Positions 24,347 to 33,134 of a stretch of 64,000 nucleotides of DNA are shown one piece after another; within the stretch, counting starts at the first letter, position 1, and the number at the start of each line of letters is the position of its first letter. The stretch is taken from assembly GCA_026928255.1 (NCBI GenBank), contig JAIXKJ010000008.1, positions 969,298 to 1,033,297 of the forward strand. Direction: 5' to 3'. The position numbers and the translations under genes were made by a program. This stretch comes from Anaerolineales bacterium (GTDB lineage: Bacteria > Chloroflexota > Anaerolineae > Anaerolineales > Villigracilaceae). The notes under the pieces were generated by a model. It made no database searches. It saw only the letters and a program-made list of their open reading frames with translations, and was not told where the DNA came from.

Positions 24347-25822
24347 TTATCCCGCAGGCAGCGGAGAATCTTCCAACTCAGGTTTGTCTTTCAACTCGAT
24401 GCGCGGCGTGAAGAGGACAGTAACCCAAGCGAGGATGGCGGCAATGAGCGAGATGAAGAAAATGCCGCTGATGGCGGCGGCGAGAATCATCCGCGCTTCG
24501 TTGTTGACGGTTTGCGCCTGCGCCAGCGGGTCGAGCAGTTTGGCGGCTAAGTCTGTGTCCAGCCCGGCGGCGGCAAAGCCCGAAATCAAATGCGCGCTCA
24601 ACGCCGCGCCGAGAATGCTCACGCCGAAGGTCTCGCCCATTGCGCGGCTAAATTGCAAAGTCGAGGTGGCTGTGCCGAGTTCGCGCTTCTCCACCGTCGT
24701 TTGGATGGCGATCAAAAACGGCGGAATGGAAATCCCCATGCCGACGCCCATAATCATTAATATAAACATGACCATCGCCTGCGTCGTGTCCGCGTGGACG
24801 CGCGCGAGCAAGAACGAGCCGACGAGCAAAAGCGTCGTGCCGCCGACCGCCAATTTGTAATAGCCGATTTTCAACATTAAGCGCGTGCCGAAAATGCTCG
24901 CCAACGTCCAGCCGAGCATCATCGGCGTAATGGTGATTCCCGCTTGCGTGGCGCTTGTGCCGATGACCGATTGCACGAAAAGCGGAATAAAGGCGACGCA
25001 GCCGAACAGCGCCCAACCTGAAAGCACGCCGTGAATGATCGAAATGGAAAAGAGTCGGTGGCCCTTGAAGAGCGAGAGCGGAAGAATCGGGTCTGCGGCG
25101 CGGCTTTCCGCCCAAAGCAATGCGGCGAAGAGGACGATTGCAACGCCGATTAACGTCCAACTGGTCGAAGAGCCGAGATCGTTCAATCCCAGCAAGAGGG
25201 CGACAACGCCCGCCGTGAGCAAAAACGCGCCCGCGTAATCAATCGAGACGCGCTCTTTGTTGCGGATGCGATCCTTCCAGCCGATGGAGACGAGCGCCGT
25301 CGCTAAAACGCCGGGGATAATGTTGATGTAGAAAATCCAACGCCAGTTGATTTGATCTACGATAAAGCCGCCGAGCAAGGGACCGATAATGGACGACAAA
25401 CCCCACACGCCGGAAAAAACGCCTTGCATTTTCGAGCGTTGTTCGAGCGAGAACATTTCGCCGATGATGACGAAGGCAATCGGCGCGACTCCGCCCGCGC
25501 CTAAGCCTTGCAGCGCGCGCGCGGCGATTAATTGCGGCATATTGGTCGCCATGCCGCTGAAAATAGACCCCGCGAGGAACAAGCCCATGCCGACGAGGTA
25601 AATGGTTTTGCGCCCGTATAGATCGGAGAGTTTTCCGTAAAGCGGCACGGTAGTTGTGGAAGCGAGCATGAACGCGGTGAAAACCCACGAGTAATGTTCC
25701 AGCCCGCCCAGTTGACCGACGATAGTCGGCATGGCGGTGGCGACGACGGTGGCTTCCATCGAGGCGAGAAACAGGCTGAACATAATCCCGATGGTAACGA
25801 CAATAATTCGATTGCGAGACAT
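24347..25822 (-). CDS. MFS drug exporter, DHA2 (EmrB/QacA) family
   Basis: 491 residues with about fourteen hydrophobic helices. DHA2 markers are LFLASMEATVVATAMPTIV in helix 1 (D/E-x-T-V-V-x-A-L-P type motif), GKLSDLYGRKTIYLVGM (motif A), and GPLLGGFIVDQINWRWIFYI (motif C region). It is likely a proton-driven multidrug or metabolite exporter in the inner membrane. There is no adjacent EmrA-like partner or regulator. The 380 bases upstream contain a tandem repeat. Confidence 0.92.
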   Translation of the reverse strand: MSRNRIIVVTIGIMFSLFLASMEATVVATAMPTIVGQLGGLEHYSWVFTAFMLASTTTVPLYGKLSDLYGRKTIYLVGMGLFLAGSIFSGMATNMPQLIAARALQGLGAGGVAPIAFVIIGEMFSLEQRSKMQGVFSGVWGLSSIIGPLLGGFIVDQINWRWIFYINIIPGVLATALVSIGWKDRIRNKERVSIDYAGAFLLTAGVVALLLGLNDLGSSTSWTLIGVAIVLFAALLWAESRAADPILPLSLFKGHRLFSISIIHGVLSGWALFGCVAFIPLFVQSVIGTSATQAGITITPMMLGWTLASIFGTRLMLKIGYYKLAVGGTTLLLVGSFLLARVHADTTQAMVMFILMIMGVGMGISIPPFLIAIQTTVEKRELGTATSTLQFSRAMGETFGVSILGAALSAHLISGFAAAGLDTDLAAKLLDPLAQAQTVNNEARMILAAAISGIFFISLIAAILAWVTVLFTPRIELKDKPELEDSPLPAG

Positions 25823-26202
25823 TGGACTCCTAAATGTGTGGAAATACGCGGAAGAAGACGAGGCGTGGAAGAATAATCATACCCCCTGCCGACGTTCAGT
25901 GTCCTTTCGATAGGGGAAAACGTCTGCGAATAGCCTTTCGCGGATTTCTCCCTTCGGTCGAAATGACAGAGGGACGGGAGAAACTTTATGCTTCCCGCCG
26001 TTCGTCGGCAAAAGAGTCAGGACTTCTTGGCAAAAAGGTCAGGACTTTTTAGGAAAAAGGTCAGTACCTTTTGGTAAAAGAGTCAGGACTTTTTGGCAAA
26101 AGAGTCAGGACTTGTTTGAAGGCGGGGGAGTAGGGCGTAAAACCGCTTTTTGCCCCGATTTTTCGTCTTCCGCGCCCCTTTTCAACGAGTATAATAGCCC
26201 GC
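25823..26202. other. 380-base gap between divergent genes
   Basis: No gene is seen. It contains a fragment CTTCGGTCGAAATGACAGAG (25943-25972 region) of the kind scattered in many bacterial genomes, then a 22-bp tandem repeat (26006-26118), and a TATAAT box at 26190-26195 that ends seven bases before the ATG at 26203. The latter suggests a leaderless transcript for the downstream gene, although no good -35 box is visible. Confidence 0.5.
26006..26118. repeat. 22-bp tandem direct repeats
   Basis: Four consecutive 22-base units begin at 26016, 26038, 26060 and 26082, each close to GTCAGGACTTTTTGGCAAAAGA, with partial units on either side. Units differ by a few substitutions but none by length. 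There are no spacers, so it is not CRISPR. Confidence 0.85.
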
Positions 26203-26577
26203 ATGGAATTTTTCTTCCCCGAAGACAACCTCTCCCGCGCCGTGCCTGAGGAAACGCACATCCTCGTCCTCGACGCCGAGCCGCACCCCGACGGACGCCG
26301 CCTGCGCGTCAACCTCGAAATGACGCCGTTCCAAAAGCGCCCTTACATTGAAGTCATCCTCTTCGACGCGGACGGCGAAGAAGCCGCCTCGACCAGCATC
26401 GTCGAACCGATGAGTTGGAAACTCGAATTCGTCATGCACCTGCGCGGCGAACGGCGCAACCCGTACACGCTCCGCGCCCGACTGTATTACCCCGAAGACG
26501 GACCTTCCGACGAGCCGCGTCAGATTACCTTTGACGCTCCCGCGCCGCCCGACCCCGCCGAGAGCGAATCCAACTAA
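26203..26577 (+). CDS. Small conserved-looking acidic protein, unknown
   Basis: 124 residues (MEFFFPEDNLSRAVPEETHI), soluble, acidic, beta-rich, with no signal peptide, and ending in a Pro/Asp/Glu-rich tail. Codon use is like the neighbours, and the next gene follows after 13 bases, so it is probably the first gene of the lipoprotein cluster 26203-29535. No family is recognised. A TATAAT box right before the ATG suggests leaderless translation. Confidence 0.75.
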   Translation: MEFFFPEDNLSRAVPEETHILVLDAEPHPDGRRLRVNLEMTPFQKRPYIEVILFDADGEEAASTSIVEPMSWKLEFVMHLRGERRNPYTLRARLYYPEDGPSDEPRQITFDAPAPPDPAESESN

Positions 26578-26590
26578 TCAGCCCAACCTT

Positions 26591-28456
26591 ATGCGTAGGC
26601 GTTTTTCTACCCTCCGAGCGAAAACCGCGCTAATCCTCGTCGTCTTTTTGCTCTCCGCCTGCGGAAGCAAAGCCGAGACTCCGCCGCCGTCGAACACGGA
26701 AGCGCCGACGACGAACACGCCCGCCGCGACGGAATCCGCGCCGCTGACGGGCGAAAGCGACGGCGCGATTCTCTCCATCCAAGAGAACGGTTACGCCCAT
26801 CTCTTCGTCGTCAACCCGCGCCTGATGCAGAAGACGCGCATCACCAGCGGCGCGTGGAACGACATTTCCCCCGCGCTTAATGCCGACGGAACGCGCCTTG
26901 CCTTCGCCTCGGACCGCAACGGCTTTTGGGATTTATATGTGTTGGATTTGCAAACGGGCGCGCTCCGTCAAATAACAAATTCGCCGCAATATGATTCCGC
27001 GCCCTCTTGGTCTCCCGACGGGCAATGGCTGGCTTTTGAAACCTTCCCCGAAGGCAACCTCGACGTGGCAATCGTCAACGTCGAAACGGGCGAAACCGTC
27101 GCGCTCACTCAACACCCCGCCGCCGATTACTCTCCCGCTTGGGCGCCCGACGGGCGGCATATCGCCTTCGTCTCCACACGCGGCGGCGACAGCGACGTCT
27201 GGCTGGCGAACCTCGATTTAGTCGGCGACGAACGCTACGTCAATTTGAGCGAATCGCCTTTTGCCGCCGAGAGCGCCCCGCAGTGGACGAAAGACGGCGC
27301 AAAACTTCTCTGGACTTCTTCCTCGTCGCAACCTGTCGCGTTTAGCGGAATCTACGTTTGGAGCGCGGACGACCCCGAACGCGCCGCCTACTGGCTCGGC
27401 GACGGCGAACTCGGCGCGTGGAACGAATCTGCCGACGAGATTTTAGCGGCGGTCAATTCGCCCAATGAAACTTATCTGGCGCTTTACGACTTAAGCGGAA
27501 ATCTCTTGCAAACGTCCGCGCCGTTGAGCGGGCGCGCGCGCGGCATGGTTTGGGGCGCGGCGCAATTGCCCGCGCCTCTGCCCGAAGCGTTCCGCCAAGC
27601 CGCTGCCGAAACGCCCGCCGCGCTTTGGTCGCCCGTCCTCGCGCCCGCAGGCGACGTCCCCAATCAGCGCTTCGCGCTTGCGCCGCTCGGCGACGTGCAA
27701 GCGCCTTTCCCGCAACTAAACGACCTCGTGGACGAATCCTTCAACGCCCTGCGCCAACGCGCGGCGCAAGAAGCCGGCTGGGACGTCCTCGCCAGTTTGG
27801 AAAACGCTTTCATCCCGTTGACGACGCGCCTCGAACCAGGCATGAGCGAAGATTGGCTTTACACGGGTCGCGCCTTTGCCGTCAACTCGTTGATGGCGAA
27901 CGCGGGCTGGATGGCGGTTCTGCGGGAGGACATCGGCTCGCAGACCTATTGGCGCGTGTACGTCCGTTGCGCCGCGCAAGACGGCTCTCTCGGCGAACCG
28001 ATCCACAACGCGACGTGGAATTTGAGCGCGCGTTACGACCTCGACCCCGACGCCTACGAACAAGGCGGCGGATACGCGCCCGCGCCCGGCGGTTATTGGA
28101 TTGACCTGACCGACCTCGCCCAAGCCTACGGCTGGAAACGTCAGCCTTCCTTGCCCAATTGGCGCGCTTACTATAAAGGGGCGCGTTTCACCGCTTTCGT
28201 CAACGACGGCGGGCTGACTTGGCTGCAAGCCATGCGTCAACTCTACCCCGAAGAGGCGCTGGTTACGCCCACGCGCGTCCTCTTGCCCAGCCTAACGCCC
28301 ACGCCCACGCCGACCAACACGCCCACGCCGCGCCCGACTCGCACGCCTCGCCCGACCTTCACGCCGCGAGCGACCTTCACGCCGAGCGCCACCTTCACGC
28401 CTTCGCCGACTCCGCCCGCCACATCTACGCCGCTGACGGTCATCCCGGAAGATTAA
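26591..28456 (+). CDS. Lipoprotein with TolB-like WD40/PD40 propeller
   Basis: 621 residues from ATG 26591 (MRRRFSTLRAKTA). The signal peptide ends in the lipobox LSAC, so it is a surface lipoprotein. After a Thr/Pro linker come repeated PD40 blades (SPALNADGTRLAFASDRNG, APSWSPDGQWLAFETF, SPAWAPDGRHIAFVS), like the TolB beta-propeller. A second, unrecognised domain follows (about 330-560). The C-terminus is a stalk of repeated TPTP/TPRP units. It is probably involved in envelope or extracellular binding. It overlaps the next gene by one base. Confidence 0.85.
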   Translation: MRRRFSTLRAKTALILVVFLLSACGSKAETPPPSNTEAPTTNTPAATESAPLTGESDGAILSIQENGYAHLFVVNPRLMQKTRITSGAWNDISPALNADGTRLAFASDRNGFWDLYVLDLQTGALRQITNSPQYDSAPSWSPDGQWLAFETFPEGNLDVAIVNVETGETVALTQHPAADYSPAWAPDGRHIAFVSTRGGDSDVWLANLDLVGDERYVNLSESPFAAESAPQWTKDGAKLLWTSSSSQPVAFSGIYVWSADDPERAAYWLGDGELGAWNESADEILAAVNSPNETYLALYDLSGNLLQTSAPLSGRARGMVWGAAQLPAPLPEAFRQAAAETPAALWSPVLAPAGDVPNQRFALAPLGDVQAPFPQLNDLVDESFNALRQRAAQEAGWDVLASLENAFIPLTTRLEPGMSEDWLYTGRAFAVNSLMANAGWMAVLREDIGSQTYWRVYVRCAAQDGSLGEPIHNATWNLSARYDLDPDAYEQGGGYAPAPGGYWIDLTDLAQAYGWKRQPSLPNWRAYYKGARFTAFVNDGGLTWLQAMRQLYPEEALVTPTRVLLPSLTPTPTPTNTPTPRPTRTPRPTFTPRATFTPSATFTPSPTPPATSTPLTVIPED

Positions 28457-29535
28457 TGCGCCTAAAACGTCTCTTCGCTTTGGGGCTGATTCTCGTCCTC
28501 GCCGCCTGCTCGAACCGAGAAGAAATCGCCGCGCCGACGGCGTGGATTCCCTTTGACGCGCCGAGTCAGCCCGAAGCCCCGACCCTCGCCGCCGAACCGA
28601 CCCCGCAACCTTTTCGATTTAGTCTGCCCACGCCGGGCGCCGAACCGATTACGAATTGGCGTCCGCCGCTTTATCCTGTGCCGTGGGCGGTTTCCCCTTT
28701 TGACCATTTCTACTTCGCCCGTCCCATCGCCGCCGACCAAACCAACTGGCCCATCGCCGACTATCGCTACGGCGGCACGTTCTTCGGGCGCAACATCGTC
28801 CACACGGGCGTGGACATTCCCGCGCCGAAAGGCACGCCGATTATGGCGGCGGCGGCGGGGACAGTCGTCTGGGCGGATTGGGGCTTGTTTCTCGAAATCC
28901 CCGGCGACTGGACAGACCCCTACGGCATGGCGGTCGCCATTCGCCACGACTTCGGCTACAACGATCAGCAACTCTACACAATTTACGCGCACATGAGCCA
29001 GATTAACGTCATCAAGAGCCAGCGCGTCGAAGCGGGAGACGTGATCGGTTTGGTCGGAACGACGGGCGCGACGACCGGCCCGCACGTCCACTTTGAGGCG
29101 CGCTTCCCGAACAACGCCTTTTTTTATACCTATAATCCTGAATTGTGGATTGCTCCGCCGCAAGGCTGGGGCGTGTTAGTCGGGCGAATTATGAACCGCA
29201 AAGGCGAGTTGATGGAACGCATGGAAATCCTCGTCGCGCCGCAACGCGCCTCGCGCACCTACACCGTCCGCACCTACGGCAAGGACGGCGCGACCAACGC
29301 CGACCCCTATTACCGCGAGAATTTCGCGCTGGGCGATTTGCCAGCAGGCATTTATAAAGTCTCCTTTCGCTTTGACGACAAGCGCGTGGAAACTTGGCTG
29401 GAAATTTTTCCCGGTCAAGTAACGTACTTTACTTACAAAGAAAACGTCGGCTTTACCGTCGCGCCGCCCCCCGCGCCGACAGCGGACTTTGTCCCCCAAA
29501 TTTTGCCGCCCACTCCGACGCAGACGGCGAAATAA
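28456..29535 (+). CDS. M23-family peptidase lipoprotein
   Basis: 359 residues from ATG 28456, which shares a base with the upstream stop (TAATG). The signal peptide ends in LAAC (MRLKRLFALGLILVLAAC), so it is lipid-anchored. The peptidase domain has the LytM/M23 zinc motifs HTGVDIPAPKGTPI and GPHVHFEAR. A C-terminal beta domain of about 120 residues and a Pro/Thr tail follow. M23 enzymes cut peptide cross-links in peptidoglycan or related polymers. With the propeller lipoprotein it forms an envelope pair. Confidence 0.9.
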   Translation: MRLKRLFALGLILVLAACSNREEIAAPTAWIPFDAPSQPEAPTLAAEPTPQPFRFSLPTPGAEPITNWRPPLYPVPWAVSPFDHFYFARPIAADQTNWPIADYRYGGTFFGRNIVHTGVDIPAPKGTPIMAAAAGTVVWADWGLFLEIPGDWTDPYGMAVAIRHDFGYNDQQLYTIYAHMSQINVIKSQRVEAGDVIGLVGTTGATTGPHVHFEARFPNNAFFYTYNPELWIAPPQGWGVLVGRIMNRKGELMERMEILVAPQRASRTYTVRTYGKDGATNADPYYRENFALGDLPAGIYKVSFRFDDKRVETWLEIFPGQVTYFTYKENVGFTVAPPPAPTADFVPQILPPTPTQTAK

Positions 29536-29536
29536 A

Positions 29537-29566
29537 AAAAACGCCATGACCGAAGCCATGACGTTT
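29537..29566 (-). terminator. Terminator after tRNA-Glu
   Basis: On the minus strand AACGTCATGGC and GTCATGGCGTT pair over 11 positions with two G-U wobbles around a TTCG tetraloop, followed by a run of T. It begins two bases beyond the tRNA 3' end. Confidence 0.75.
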
Positions 29567-29567
29567 G

Positions 29568-29640
29568 TGCCCCCACGGGGATTCGAACCCCGGTCGTAGC
29601 CTTGAAAGGGCTGCGTCCTAGTCCACTAGACGATGGGGGC
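29568..29640 (-). tRNA. tRNA-Glu (anticodon TTC)
   Basis: 73 bases. The acceptor stem is GCCCCCA/TGGGGGC with discriminator A at 29568. The anticodon arm reads CAGCC-CTTTCAA-GGCTA, giving anticodon TTC, and the T arm has GGTTCGAATCC. CCA is not encoded. It is a single tRNA, followed by a TTCG-loop terminator. Confidence 0.95.
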
Positions 29641-29699
29641 ATTTCTTAAGCGGGCGAGATTTTATCACCTGCGTTGAAATGCGTCAAGCCAATACAAGC

Positions 29700-30242
29700 C
29701 TAATTTTTTCGCTGATTGACCAGCGCGACCAAGTCGGCTTGTTTGCGGTTAATCAGAACGCCCGCGCTTTCCACGCGTAAATTGGGCAAAAGGATTGCCG
29801 TAATCGTCGCGTTGAACATCGGCAAAAACTCCCGCGAACCTTCCGAAATGAGGCTGGAAAAGTCGAAGCGGCCGGGCAATTCCATCATCCCTTCAATTTC
29901 AAAGATTGGCGTCGTGATGCGAATTTGATGCTCGACGACGTTCAAAAAACCGCCGCGCACAATCGCCTGCGGACCGACGTCCTCGCGCCGCGCAAAGCAG
30001 ACGGCGTGCACCCGCTGCTTCAGCGTGCGGACGACCTCGAAATGATCCACTAATTTGGTCGGCATGTGCAAACGGGCTAAATAAGCGTCTTGAATTTCCA
30101 ACGCCGAACGGTTGACGTCGTTCAAAACGCCCGTCGCGCCTTGCGAAGAGAGGGCAATCTTTCCCGTAACGCGATAGCCCGAAAGAAGAGCGTCCACGGC
30201 GACGAAACGTTGGGTGCGCGAAGCGGCGCTTTCAAAAGACAT
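29700..30242 (-). CDS. Conserved-looking protein of unknown function
   Basis: 180 residues, no signal peptide or membrane helix; starts at ATG 30242 behind GGAGG. Composition is that of a soluble alpha/beta protein; features such as NDVNRSALEIQDAYLARLH and RREDVGPQAIVRGG do not match a family I know. It is the last gene of a unit lepB - zinc-finger gene - this gene, with an 11-base gap to the zinc-finger gene. Function not assigned. Confidence 0.75.
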   Translation of the reverse strand: MSFESAASRTQRFVAVDALLSGYRVTGKIALSSQGATGVLNDVNRSALEIQDAYLARLHMPTKLVDHFEVVRTLKQRVHAVCFARREDVGPQAIVRGGFLNVVEHQIRITTPIFEIEGMMELPGRFDFSSLISEGSREFLPMFNATITAILLPNLRVESAGVLINRKQADLVALVNQRKN

Positions 30243-30253
30243 AAAACCTCCGG

Positions 30254-30541
30254 TTAAGAATCAAGGGTTGAAGCGTTGTGTTCCGTTCGAGCGCGGGAAG
30301 GCGGCGCGGGCTTTTTCAGTTTTGCGGACGCGGCGGCTCGATCCCCGCCGAGAACTAAATCTAACCATTGAAGCGAGCGTTCGTCGTAGGCGCAATAGCC
30401 GCACACGTCGCAAATCCAAGCGGGGAAGTGCGGCACGGTAATGTAATCTCTGCCAACGGGTTTGAGGTAAACGGCGCGGCGCAGGCGCATTACGCCCGTA
30501 TGACATTCTTTGCAGGTCGGGGTGCGGTTGGGAGAGTTCAT
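30254..30541 (-). CDS. YgiT-type zinc-finger protein
   Basis: 95 residues from ATG 30541 (MNSPNRTPTCKECHTG). Two CxxC knuckles, CKEC at 10-13 and CDVC at 44-47, with YLKPVGRDYITVPHFPAWIC between them, match the YgiT/MqsA N-terminal zinc ribbon. The DNA-binding domain of MqsA is absent and no MqsR-type toxin is adjacent, so antitoxin function is unlikely. The start overlaps the lepB stop by four bases (ATGA). A larger open frame here continues into lepB but is a shadow. Confidence 0.8.
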   Translation of the reverse strand: MNSPNRTPTCKECHTGVMRLRRAVYLKPVGRDYITVPHFPAWICDVCGYCAYDERSLQWLDLVLGGDRAAASAKLKKPAPPSRARTEHNASTLDS

Positions 30542-31122
30542 GGCGAGGGCAGCAGTTGCGGGTGTTGAAGCGCCTTCCAATAACGGGGGGGCCAGTAAAT
30601 CAGCACGGCTTTGCCGATGACGTCTTTTTGCGGCAGCAAGCCCCAATCTTTGGAATCGCGCGAGTTGTTGCGGTTGTCGCCCAGCACGAAGAGCGAACCG
30701 TTCGGCACGACCCAGTCGCCGGAGTAAGCGGGCGGCTGGGCGATGTAGTATTCGTTCAGCGCTTGTTCGTTGACGAAAACCTGTCCGCCGCGCGCGCTGA
30801 CGCGGTCGCCGGGCAAGCCGATAATGCGCTTGACAAGGCGTTCTTTTAAGTCGTTCGGGTAATAAAAGACGATGACGTCGCCGCGTTGAAAGTCTCCCCA
30901 TTTATAACTTAACTTGCTGACGAGGACAAATTCGCCGTCTTGCAAAGTCGGCTGCATGCTCAGCCCGTTGACGCGCACGCGGGCGGAAGCGAAATTAATG
31001 ACGGCGAAGAGGAAAAGCGCCAACGCCGCCGTTTCGAGAATATCGAGGATTAATCGCTTCGCGCCGACTTTCTCCGCCGACGGCGTTTCTTCCGCCGCCG
31101 CTTCTTTTTCTAATTCGTCCAA
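30538..31122 (-). CDS. lepB: Signal peptidase I
   Basis: 194 residues beginning with TTG at 31122; the start is set by GGAGG about eight bases upstream. One membrane helix (about 25-45) anchors the enzyme. The catalytic serine is S55 in NGLSMQPTL and the general base is K98 in LVKRIIGLPGD; GSLFVLGDNRNNSRDSKDWG is the other conserved box. It removes signal peptides from exported proteins. A -10 box (TATAAT) lies at 31145-31150 on the minus strand. It is followed by two small genes, probably in one transcript. Confidence 0.95.
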   Translation of the reverse strand: MDELEKEAAAEETPSAEKVGAKRLILDILETAALALFLFAVINFASARVRVNGLSMQPTLQDGEFVLVSKLSYKWGDFQRGDVIVFYYPNDLKERLVKRIIGLPGDRVSARGGQVFVNEQALNEYYIAQPPAYSGDWVVPNGSLFVLGDNRNNSRDSKDWGLLPQKDVIGKAVLIYWPPRYWKALQHPQLLPSP

Positions 31123-31209
31123 ACTGCCTCCAAATAATTTGGAGATTATACTGCCAATTATCGGCTTGTTATTTTGAACGGGGAAATAAAAACGCCGTAA
31201 TTTTAGCCG

Positions 31210-33051
31210 TCATCGTCGTTTTATTTTTGGCTTCATCGCGTTTAACTTCGGCAACACGTCTTTATCCAGCCAGCCCGGCTCGCGGACTTGCTCTTCATGC
31301 AGACGCCCCAGCCGCGCTTCCATCACCGCCGAGCGCCCCAAGTAGCCGACTAACGTGTACGGCGCGCGACGCTCCACAACTGGCAAACGTCCGATGTCGT
31401 GGCGCAACATTTTGTCCACCGCGTCGGACAAAGACTCGTCGGGGTAGGCGACAATCGGCTCGTCGTTGCCAACTTCCAAAACCGTTTTGTCCGCGCCGCC
31501 TTCTTCCGCCAACGCCTTGACAATATCTCCCCAAGTAACCATGCCCGCCAAGCGTTCGCCGTCCACGATGGGAAAGGCTTGATGGCGGATAAAATCCGCC
31601 TCGCCGTGCGCGACGCGGTCGGCGACTTCTCGCGCCGTCATCGTCGCGGGAATGGGTTTTGGTCCGCCGTCCATCGCTTCGCTCACGCGCGTTTGCTGCA
31701 AAATATCCGGCTCGTATTCCATGTGGATGTTTAAGCCGCGCCGCGACAATTTCTCGGTCATAATCGAATTACGCATCAAGAGCAGCGCCACGCCGTCGGC
31801 GATGACGCAGACTAACATCAGCGGCAGAATGGCGTTATAGTCGCGGGTGATTTCAAAAGCGAAGATGATGAAGGTAAACGCGGCGCGAGAAGCGGCGCCG
31901 AAGACCGCCGCCATGCCGACTAACGCAAACGCGGCGGGCGATAAATTGGCGCTGGGGATGATCTGATTGACAATCATGGCAAACGCGCCGCCCAACGCCG
32001 CGCCCGCCATGAACATCGGCGCCAGCAATCCGCCCGACGTCCCCGACCCAAGCGAGACGACCAACGCCAAACTTTTGAAAATCATAATCGCCAGCAAAAG
32101 GTTTAACGCCAAACGGGCGTTCAAAATGTCCGAAATGGTTTCATAACCGACGCCGATGACGCGCGGAAAGAAATAACCGATGACGCCCAAGCCCAACGCG
32201 CCGACGGCGGGATACCACATCGAATCGAACGGCAGGCGCTCAAATTGATCTTCCGCCCAATAAAGCAGGTTGCTAAAACCGACCGCCGCCGCGCCGCAGA
32301 TCAGCCCCAATAAAATGTAATACGGAATCGCGGAAGGAATGCCGAAATCTGAAACGGAGACGGAGAACATCGGTCCGCCGCCCATCAGCCAAACGTGGAC
32401 GGTGGTCGCCAGCGTGCTGGAAATCACCAACGGAATAAAAGAGCGCGACTTAAACTCAAAAAGCAACAACTCGATGGCGAGAATCACCGCCGCAATCGGT
32501 GCGCTAAACGTCGCCGCCATGCCGGCCGCCGCGCCGCAAGCCAGCAAAACTTTGCGCTCGGAAGCGGTCGTGTGGATTAACTGCCCGATGAGCGAACCGA
32601 CCGCGCCGCCCGTTTGAATGATGGGACCTTCCGCGCCGAACGGTCCGCCTGTGCCGATGGCGACGGCGGCGGAAATCGGTTTGAGAATCGCCACGCGCGG
32701 CTGAATGCGGCTGCGGTTGGTCAGCACCGCTTCCATCGCTTCGGGAATGCCATGCCCTTTAATTTTGGGCGAGCCATATTTTGCCATCACGCCGATAATC
32801 AACGCCCCGACCACCGGCGCGACGATCATCCAAACGCCGATGGGGTTTTCCGTCAGGCTGGGCAAAATAAAACTGACGCGCTGAAAAAAGACTAGGTTGG
32901 TAATTAACGCAATCAGCGAGTAAAGGGCGTAAGCGATTAGCCCGGCTAATACGCCAATCAACGCCGCCAAACAAGAAATTAATAAAATGCGGAATCCCCC
33001 CGACGGGTTAACGTTCGCGTGTTTGTAATCTAAACTGCTTCGCTCGATCAT
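31210..33051 (-). CDS. CLC-type chloride channel/antiporter with CBS domains
   Basis: About 613 residues from ATG 33051 (a second ATG three bases earlier is also possible; AAGGAG fits 33051 better). The CLC core shows GTGGPFGAEGPIIQTGGAVG with the gating glutamate, and GSGTSGGLLAPMFMAGAALG. Two CBS domains follow (about 460-580), the second containing DKMLRHDIGRLPVVERR. The gating Glu suggests Cl-/H+ exchange rather than a pure channel. It is divergent from a MarR regulator, with a shared palindromic operator. Confidence 0.92.
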   Translation of the reverse strand: MIERSSLDYKHANVNPSGGFRILLISCLAALIGVLAGLIAYALYSLIALITNLVFFQRVSFILPSLTENPIGVWMIVAPVVGALIIGVMAKYGSPKIKGHGIPEAMEAVLTNRSRIQPRVAILKPISAAVAIGTGGPFGAEGPIIQTGGAVGSLIGQLIHTTASERKVLLACGAAAGMAATFSAPIAAVILAIELLLFEFKSRSFIPLVISSTLATTVHVWLMGGGPMFSVSVSDFGIPSAIPYYILLGLICGAAAVGFSNLLYWAEDQFERLPFDSMWYPAVGALGLGVIGYFFPRVIGVGYETISDILNARLALNLLLAIMIFKSLALVVSLGSGTSGGLLAPMFMAGAALGGAFAMIVNQIIPSANLSPAAFALVGMAAVFGAASRAAFTFIIFAFEITRDYNAILPLMLVCVIADGVALLLMRNSIMTEKLSRRGLNIHMEYEPDILQQTRVSEAMDGGPKPIPATMTAREVADRVAHGEADFIRHQAFPIVDGERLAGMVTWGDIVKALAEEGGADKTVLEVGNDEPIVAYPDESLSDAVDKMLRHDIGRLPVVERRAPYTLVGYLGRSAVMEARLGRLHEEQVREPGWLDKDVLPKLNAMKPKIKRR

Positions 33052-33079
33052 CATATTCTCCTTGAATAAATTGCGCGGT

Positions 33080-33108
33080 ATTATATATCGTAATACGATA
33101 TAATACAA
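33080..33108. promoter_or_regulatory. Shared clc/marR promoter with 19-bp palindrome
   Basis: For clc (minus strand) TTGTAT (33108-33103) and TATAAT (33085-33080) are 17 bases apart. The perfect palindrome TATATCGTA-A-TACGATATA (33084-33102) fills the spacer. On the plus strand TATAAT at 33099-33104 can be the marR -10 box. The position is ideal for a MarR dimer to repress both genes. Confidence 0.7.
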
Positions 33109-33134
33109 TGGTAAGATTGAGCGGGAGAAAACCT

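Noticed and set aside
26006..26118. Possible CRISPR array
   Set aside because: The 22-base units are directly abutting with no unique spacers, and no cas genes are present.
30254..30901. 215-residue frame joining the zinc-finger gene with upstream sequence
   Set aside because: The upstream part is a shadow of lepB; the ATG at 30541 with an ATGA overlap gives the normal zinc-finger protein.
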